Positions 5,716 to 8,649 of a DNA stretch of 8,649 nucleotides are shown here, piece after piece. A program made the translations under genes and the position numbers. Position 1 is the first letter of the stretch. Each line of letters starts with the position of its first letter. This DNA is from Candidatus Woesearchaeota archaeon. Its GTDB lineage: Archaea; Nanobdellota; Nanobdellia; Woesearchaeales; UBA12501. The notes beneath the pieces are model-generated. The model was not told the origin of the DNA. It did not search any database and was given only the letters and a program-made list of their open reading frames with translations. The stretch covers positions 1 through 8,649 of the forward strand of contig JACOVM010000071.1 in the NCBI GenBank assembly GCA_016177345.1, read 5' to 3'.

Positions 5716-6609
5716 AATGCCGTGGGCTTCTTTCAGCGCAAGAAGCATTTCATCCTGCGGTGCCATTACCATTCTTCGAGGAGCCGGCTGGCGTTCCGCA
5801 AGTACCTTAGCAACCTCGATTCCATTGCCTTGGGGAGTGAGGACAGGACGCTCAAGACGATCAAACATGGCAAGAGGTGATGGTTGGCCGTCAGAATCAG
5901 GGTAGTCACGCTCGGCATGAGATGACCCTGTTGGGGCTGAACGAACTGGTGCTGAAGCGCGAGAGAAATATCGGCCCTGATCCTGATGACGCTCCTGATG
6001 AGTGCTCTCCTGACGAGGATTCATTTCTCGATTCGCCTCTGCAAGGAGTGATGTCTCAACAGAGCCAAGAGAACGTTCAGCACGCCCATGATTATTATCA
6101 TTACCATTATCATGATTGCCACGATCAGCACGAGCACCATATATGTAGCGCTGAGGCATCCTTTGAGTGGCTGGGGCGGATGTGACGCTGGACTGCCCCT
6201 GTTGAACAGCCTGTTCATGAACATCCTGTTGATAATCACGCCCCTGATCTGAAACAGGATGGCGCGCTTGTGCTGATGGCATTACCATTTCTGCAAAAGC
6301 AACAGGGTGCGGAGCTGAATACCCTTTACGATGCTCCACCACGGCGTTCACCGCACTGAATGGAAGTTTTAATAGCCAGTTTGTTCTCAAGAACAAGGTT
6401 TTGGAATGTGCTGAGAAAAATCCCCAGCCAAGATCACCAATCATAAGGCCAAGAAGAAAATAACTCACGCCTGTTAATAGGAGAAAGGTGGTGACAGACA
6501 AGGCCACTGATTTCTTCGCAATGGTGATGAGAACGATAAAAACAAGGCAATAAAAGGAGAATTGCCTCCAGACTGACTTCTGGACAGTACCCACCTCTTT
6601 TTGAACCAT
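5713..6609 (-). CDS. Membrane protein with two N-terminal helices and a long disordered tail
   Basis: 298 residues, family not recognised. Seen: two hydrophobic helices at about 17-31 (FSFYCLVFIVLITIA) and 35-58, separated by only a few residues (hairpin topology). An amphipathic juxtamembrane part follows to about 95. A polar tail of about 200 residues is rich in Gln, Arg, His, Ser, Pro and Asn, including NHDNGNDNNHGR. A more ordered C-terminal piece (about 245-298) has regular Leu/Ile/Val spacing and RPVLTPQGNGIEVAKVLAERQ. The tail is probably cytoplasmic if the hairpin has both ends in. It may be a scaffold or docking segment, with the C-terminal piece as a binding motif. Start: TTG 6651 overlaps the upstream TGA and would allow coupling, but a TATA element centred 26-27 bases before ATG 6609 favours a leaderless start there. 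It follows the OB-fold gene after a 38-base gap. Confidence 0.75.
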   Translation of the reverse strand: MVQKEVGTVQKSVWRQFSFYCLVFIVLITIAKKSVALSVTTFLLLTGVSYFLLGLMIGDLGWGFFSAHSKTLFLRTNWLLKLPFSAVNAVVEHRKGYSAPHPVAFAEMVMPSAQARHPVSDQGRDYQQDVHEQAVQQGQSSVTSAPATQRMPQRYIYGARADRGNHDNGNDNNHGRAERSLGSVETSLLAEANREMNPRQESTHQERHQDQGRYFSRASAPVRSAPTGSSHAERDYPDSDGQPSPLAMFDRLERPVLTPQGNGIEVAKVLAERQPAPRRMVMAPQDEMLLALKEAHGI

Positions 6610-6631
6610 ACAAGAATTAGAGCTTATCCTA

Positions 6632-6639
6632 TTTATATT
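6632..6639 (-). promoter_or_regulatory. TATA element for the membrane/tail protein gene
   Basis: The minus strand reads AATATAAA(T) in the 38-base gap after the OB-fold gene. Its centre lies about 26.5 bases before ATG 6609, the standard archaeal distance to the transcription start, so the mRNA would be leaderless. Confidence 0.55.
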
Positions 6640-6647
6640 GTTTGTGA

Positions 6648-7010
6648 TCAATCAGGTTTATGAAGTAGGTTTACCTCCTCTGCAAGAATAGTAACACCAT
6701 GTTTTCCATGTTCAACACGCCCGGTGACCTCGACAAAAGCCCCTTCTTCAGAAACTAAGGGGATTGACAAATTATCAAATATCATGACCGAAACAGCCTG
6801 TTGTGGAATCACATCCAATCGGATTGCATGATCATAGCTTGTCATTTTTCTAATCGGGCCAATAATTTTTACAACTTCCCCATCGCGAGCAAAAGAAGCT
6901 GAAATAGAAGATGATTCTTGAAGCTCCATGGTTTGGACGAGGAGAAACAGAAAAAAAATGCCAACAATAGACGATGTTAAGCTCAGGTTAATAAGGTGGC
7001 GTTCTTGCAT
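6648..7010 (-). CDS. Membrane-anchored OB-fold protein
   Basis: 120 residues. Seen: a short basic N-terminus, one transmembrane helix or uncleaved signal anchor (about 8-26), a short Ser-rich linker, and a beta-rich domain at about 44-116. That domain reads GEVVKIIGPIRK...AIRLDVIPQ...VSVMIFD...GAFVEVTGRVEHGKHGVTILAEEVNLL. The order of strands and the V-x-V-x-G-x-V piece followed by a final strand look like the OB-fold (tRNA-anti type), usually a nucleic-acid-binding fold. With an N-terminal anchor and no cleavage motif, the OB domain is probably outside the membrane (N-in) or held at its surface. The ligand is unknown and may not be nucleic acid. Start: the frame opens at TTG 7022, but ATG 7010 is more likely. 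The next gene follows after 38 bases, so the two may act together. Confidence 0.75.
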   Translation of the reverse strand: MQERHLINLSLTSSIVGIFFLFLLVQTMELQESSSISASFARDGEVVKIIGPIRKMTSYDHAIRLDVIPQQAVSVMIFDNLSIPLVSEEGAFVEVTGRVEHGKHGVTILAEEVNLLHKPD

Positions 7011-7026
7011 AGGGCATCCCAATATA

Positions 7027-7052
7027 TTTTAAAGAATAACAGTTTATATAAT
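7027..7052 (-). promoter_or_regulatory. Candidate TATA elements for the OB-fold gene
   Basis: Two A/T-rich boxes lie on the minus strand: CTTTAAAA (7034-7027) and GATTATATAAACT (about 7052-7040). The distal one predicts a start near 7020 and a leader of about 10 bases to ATG 7010. The proximal one predicts a start slightly inside the gene, so the distal box is preferred. The distal box also reads as GTTTATATAA on the plus strand, so its direction is uncertain. Confidence 0.35.
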
Positions 7053-7114
7053 CATGCCTTCAAAAATTGGAAAGAGCACTAAAGAGATTAGAAAGACAAT
7101 TGATCATGCCATAC

Positions 7115-7122
7115 TTTTATAA
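7115..7122 (+). promoter_or_regulatory. TATA element for the 414-residue protein gene
   Basis: TTTTATAA, centred about 27 bases before ATG 7146, predicts a transcription start at or one base before the ATG. The AGGAG directly touching the ATG (7141-7145) is too close to serve as a normal ribosome-binding site, which also fits a leaderless start. Confidence 0.55.
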
Positions 7123-7145
7123 ATGCGACGATTTCCCGCCAGGAG

Positions 7146-8390
7146 ATGGGTGAAAGAACAATATCAGAAAGAATAGCTGCTCTGCGCCGTCTTCAACAGA
7201 AACATACCTATCGAGTTCTTGTAGTCAATGGCCCTCAGCGATTATTTCAAAACCTGACCAGGCAGTTAAGGGAAGAGGGGTATTACGCTGAAGAGCTCGG
7301 CGGGCCAGATGTCCTTGCAACAGGGCTTTCTCTTGACACGCTTCTGGATAAGATTAAAAAGAGCGATCCAGAGATGCACAGTACGATTGCAGCTTGCTTT
7401 GGAGATGTTCAGCCCGCTTTTCAAGACGAGCAGCTTCCTGATTTTGTGTTCGCAAATTATCGCGATGCAGAGGAGGGCATTATCGCCTCGCTCTGCTCCG
7501 GGTTTGTCTACCGAAAAGCGCAAGGGTATGAACCCCGTGATATTGAACCAGTTATGGCTTCCCTGCACTATCATGATGAGCATGCTCTTCATGCAGCCAT
7601 TCAGCTCGGACAAGCATACAAGCTCTTCTTTTATGAGTACACCTCTTTTATTCATGAGGTAAAAGAGAATGGAATGCTGCCCGATGATATAGCAGCGAAA
7701 ATGGATTGCATTGGCGAACGGCTTTACCTCATTGCACATTACGCAAGAGAAACAGCCCCATCAGATCAAGAATTACAACAAGGCATATCTTCTCTTTATG
7801 ATGAGCTTCAAGCGTATAAGCTGATGTACAAGCCAATTGAGCAGGACCCCCTTCTCGAAGAGCTGGAGATACGGCTTTGCGGAGCGTACAACGGGGTGTT
7901 TCATAAACTGCTAGAAGACGAACCAACCCGACCAGGAACAAGCCAGCCAACTTACAGCGGAGAGGTGATGCGGCGAACACGCGTGATGCGACAAACACGC
8001 ACAGTAATCAAACAAATTGAGCACTTTCGCCGCCGTAGTGATGGGGGCAGTATCGCTATTGTTATCTCCGGCAGTGATGGGCTGCAAAATATATATGTCC
8101 AAACAGTTGATGATCTCGTTGTTGATGGGGGTCAAGAAGGCCAAGAGGAATCAGACCCCTCTCGTTATAGTCTTCAACAAGGGCTGTTTGCCCTTACTGG
8201 CTTAACAGCAGCAGAAACCGCATTATACCTCCAAAAATTAGAGCACGGGGGGCTTCGGCACATTATACTTCTAAATGTGAACGCAGATCACAAAAGTATC
8301 CCACCTGAAATGATTGAAGCAGGAATTCTCAACTATGTTCACTTCCACCATGACAAGGAAGAAAGTATGAGAAAAGTGACAGTGCAGTAG
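7146..8390 (+). CDS. Protein of unknown function, mostly helical, with receiver-like end pieces
   Basis: 414 residues, family not recognised. No signal peptide or transmembrane helix, so cytoplasmic. Seen: residues 22-50 (YRVLVVNGPQ, then a helix to GYYAEEL) and 97-105 (LPDFVFANY) look like strand 1-helix 1 and strand 3 of an alpha/beta fold. Residues about 130-260 are helical and rich in His, Tyr, Glu and Leu. A basic stretch, RRTRVMRQTRTVIKQIEHFRRR (276-297), follows. The end holds strands GSIAIVISGS (301-310) and RHIILLNVNA (371-380), plus PEMIEAGILNYVHFHHDKEE, whose 'aG..nYv' pattern is like the end of a response-regulator receiver. The usual acidic and phospho-acceptor residues are replaced (NGP at 28-30, Asn104), so if related it would be an inactive pseudo-receiver. 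This is a weak inference. It lies 122 bases before lonB on the same strand. Any link to proteolysis is only suggested by position. Confidence 0.8.
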   Translation: MGERTISERIAALRRLQQKHTYRVLVVNGPQRLFQNLTRQLREEGYYAEELGGPDVLATGLSLDTLLDKIKKSDPEMHSTIAACFGDVQPAFQDEQLPDFVFANYRDAEEGIIASLCSGFVYRKAQGYEPRDIEPVMASLHYHDEHALHAAIQLGQAYKLFFYEYTSFIHEVKENGMLPDDIAAKMDCIGERLYLIAHYARETAPSDQELQQGISSLYDELQAYKLMYKPIEQDPLLEELEIRLCGAYNGVFHKLLEDEPTRPGTSQPTYSGEVMRRTRVMRQTRTVIKQIEHFRRRSDGGSIAIVISGSDGLQNIYVQTVDDLVVDGGQEGQEESDPSRYSLQQGLFALTGLTAAETALYLQKLEHGGLRHIILLNVNADHKSIPPEMIEAGILNYVHFHHDKEESMRKVTVQ

Positions 8391-8500
8391 AGGGGATCGT
8401 GGACTTCACTTGGCGGCATTGGTCCTTATTATTACCTTCGTATTATTACTTACATTTGATTACCTTTATTTCAACCCAAAACTATATAAATCTCTTCAAG
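8391..8500 (+). other. Gap between the 414-aa gene and lonB, with a possible small hydrophobic ORF
   Basis: This T-rich stretch of about 110 bases holds GAGGGG (8390-8395) just after the stop and, near its end, the lonB TATA element. One frame (TTG 8410 to TGA 8524-8526, 38 codons) encodes a hydrophobic helix, LAALVLIITFVLLLTF, followed by DYLYFNPKLYKSLQDER. It lacks an ATG and overlaps the lonB start by 14 bases. T-rich DNA yields such helices by chance, so I do not call a gene. Confidence 0.3.
8482..8489 (+). promoter_or_regulatory. TATA element for lonB
   Basis: CTATATAA, with AACCCAAAA upstream, is centred 27 bases before ATG 8513. It predicts a leaderless transcript and favours ATG 8513 over the in-frame ATG 8501, which would lie upstream of the predicted transcription start. 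Confidence 0.6.
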
Positions 8501-8512
8501 ATGAAAGGCATT

Positions 8513-8649
8513 ATGGGGAAGTATGATTATAAAACAACTAGCGATATTTCTGTTCCTAAAGAGATTATCAGCCAGGTTGTTGGCCAGGATGCGGCAGTAA
8601 GGGTTATCAAAAAAGCCTCTCTTCAACGCAGGCACGTTCTGCTCATCGG
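8513..8649 (+). CDS. lonB: Archaeal Lon protease (LonB), N-terminal fragment cut by the window edge
   Basis: About 45 residues are visible before the right edge. LonB is the ATP-dependent, membrane-anchored AAA+ serine protease of archaea, which degrades damaged and regulatory proteins. Seen: YDYKTTSDISVPKEIISQVVGQDAAVRVIKKASLQRRHVLLIG in outline. The VPKEII...VVGQD...VIKKA...QRRHVLLIG series is the conserved entry to the AAA+ module, and the Walker A glycine-rich loop should follow at once. The transmembrane helices and Ser-Lys protease domain lie outside the window. Start: ATG 8513 fits the TATA spacing. ATG 8501 adds four residues, and a GTG at 8399 after GAGGGG keeps the same frame but would add an extension that LonB proteins do not have. 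There is no terminator between the 414-aa gene and lonB, so read-through is possible. Confidence 0.9.
   Translation, partial: MGKYDYKTTSDISVPKEIISQVVGQDAAVRVIKKASLQRRHVLLI

Noticed and set aside
5877..6185. Plus-strand frame with a His-rich stretch (HAHDYYHYHYHDCHDQHEHH), like a metal-binding peptide
   Set aside because: It is antisense to the low-complexity NHDNGNDNNHG part of the membrane/tail protein. The His codons are the complement of the Asn/Asp repeat, and there is no promoter for it.
7051..7110. Direct repeat ATCATGCC at 7051-7058 and 7103-7110
   Set aside because: Only 8 bases, two copies, with no symmetry or link to a promoter element. It is easily chance.
7054..7122. 22-codon ORF (MPSKIGKSTKEIRKTIDHAILL) in the divergent gap
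   Set aside because: The plus-strand TATA at about 7042-7049 lies only a few bases before its ATG, so a transcript would start inside it. Its end overlaps the TATA element of the next gene.
8399..8512. In-frame N-terminal extension of lonB from GTG 8399 after a strong GAGGGG
   Set aside because: The added residues (VDFTWRHWSLLLPSYYY...) do not fit LonB N-termini, and the TATA box at 8482-8489 sits inside the extension with perfect spacing to ATG 8513.

Overview
The window comes from an archaeon. It carries a TFB (archaeal TFIIB) gene, the start of an archaeal-type (LonB) protease, an aRF1-type HemK2 methyltransferase domain, and repeated A/T-rich TATA elements about 26-27 bases before translation starts. 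The TFB sequence and the Asn-rich surface protein with a 'DVNGDG' loop resemble what I know from DPANN archaea (Woesearchaeota/Pacearchaeota-like). That placement is an inference from recollection, not from a search.

Layout. Positions 1-2093 hold a large, sequon-rich, membrane-anchored surface protein on the minus strand, with a terminator-like hairpin after it and nested inverted repeats before it. Positions 2260-3564 (minus) encode a two-domain protein: an N-terminal HemK2/PrmC-like glutamine methyltransferase fused to a C-terminal protein-kinase-like domain. Divergent from it is the TFB gene (3746-4669, plus), with a leader of about 60-90 bases that can form a stem-loop. A hairpin/T-tract terminator separates TFB from a secreted beta-rich protein that looks like a small beta-barrel (4779-5315, plus). 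Convergent with that is a single-domain alkylguanine alkyltransferase (5339-5656, minus). Upstream of it on the minus strand are a two-helix membrane protein with a long disordered tail (5713-6609) and a membrane-anchored OB-fold protein (6648-7010). Divergent from these, a 414-residue protein of unknown function (7146-8390, plus) precedes lonB, which runs off the right edge (8513-8649).

Regulatory logic. Four genes (methyltransferase-kinase, membrane/tail protein, 414-aa protein, lonB) have a TATA element centred 26-28 bases before an ATG, which implies leaderless mRNAs. This decides their starts against longer open frames beginning with TTG or GTG. TFB, the surface protein and the barrel protein instead have real leaders.

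The genes do not form one pathway. Themes are information processing (TFB, release-factor methylation, DNA alkyl repair), envelope (surface protein, barrel-like protein, two small membrane-anchored proteins) and proteolysis (LonB). I saw no rRNA, tRNA, CRISPR array, insertion sequence or phage gene. The least explained parts are the methyltransferase-kinase fusion, the barrel-like secreted protein in an archaeal context, and the 414-aa protein beside lonB.
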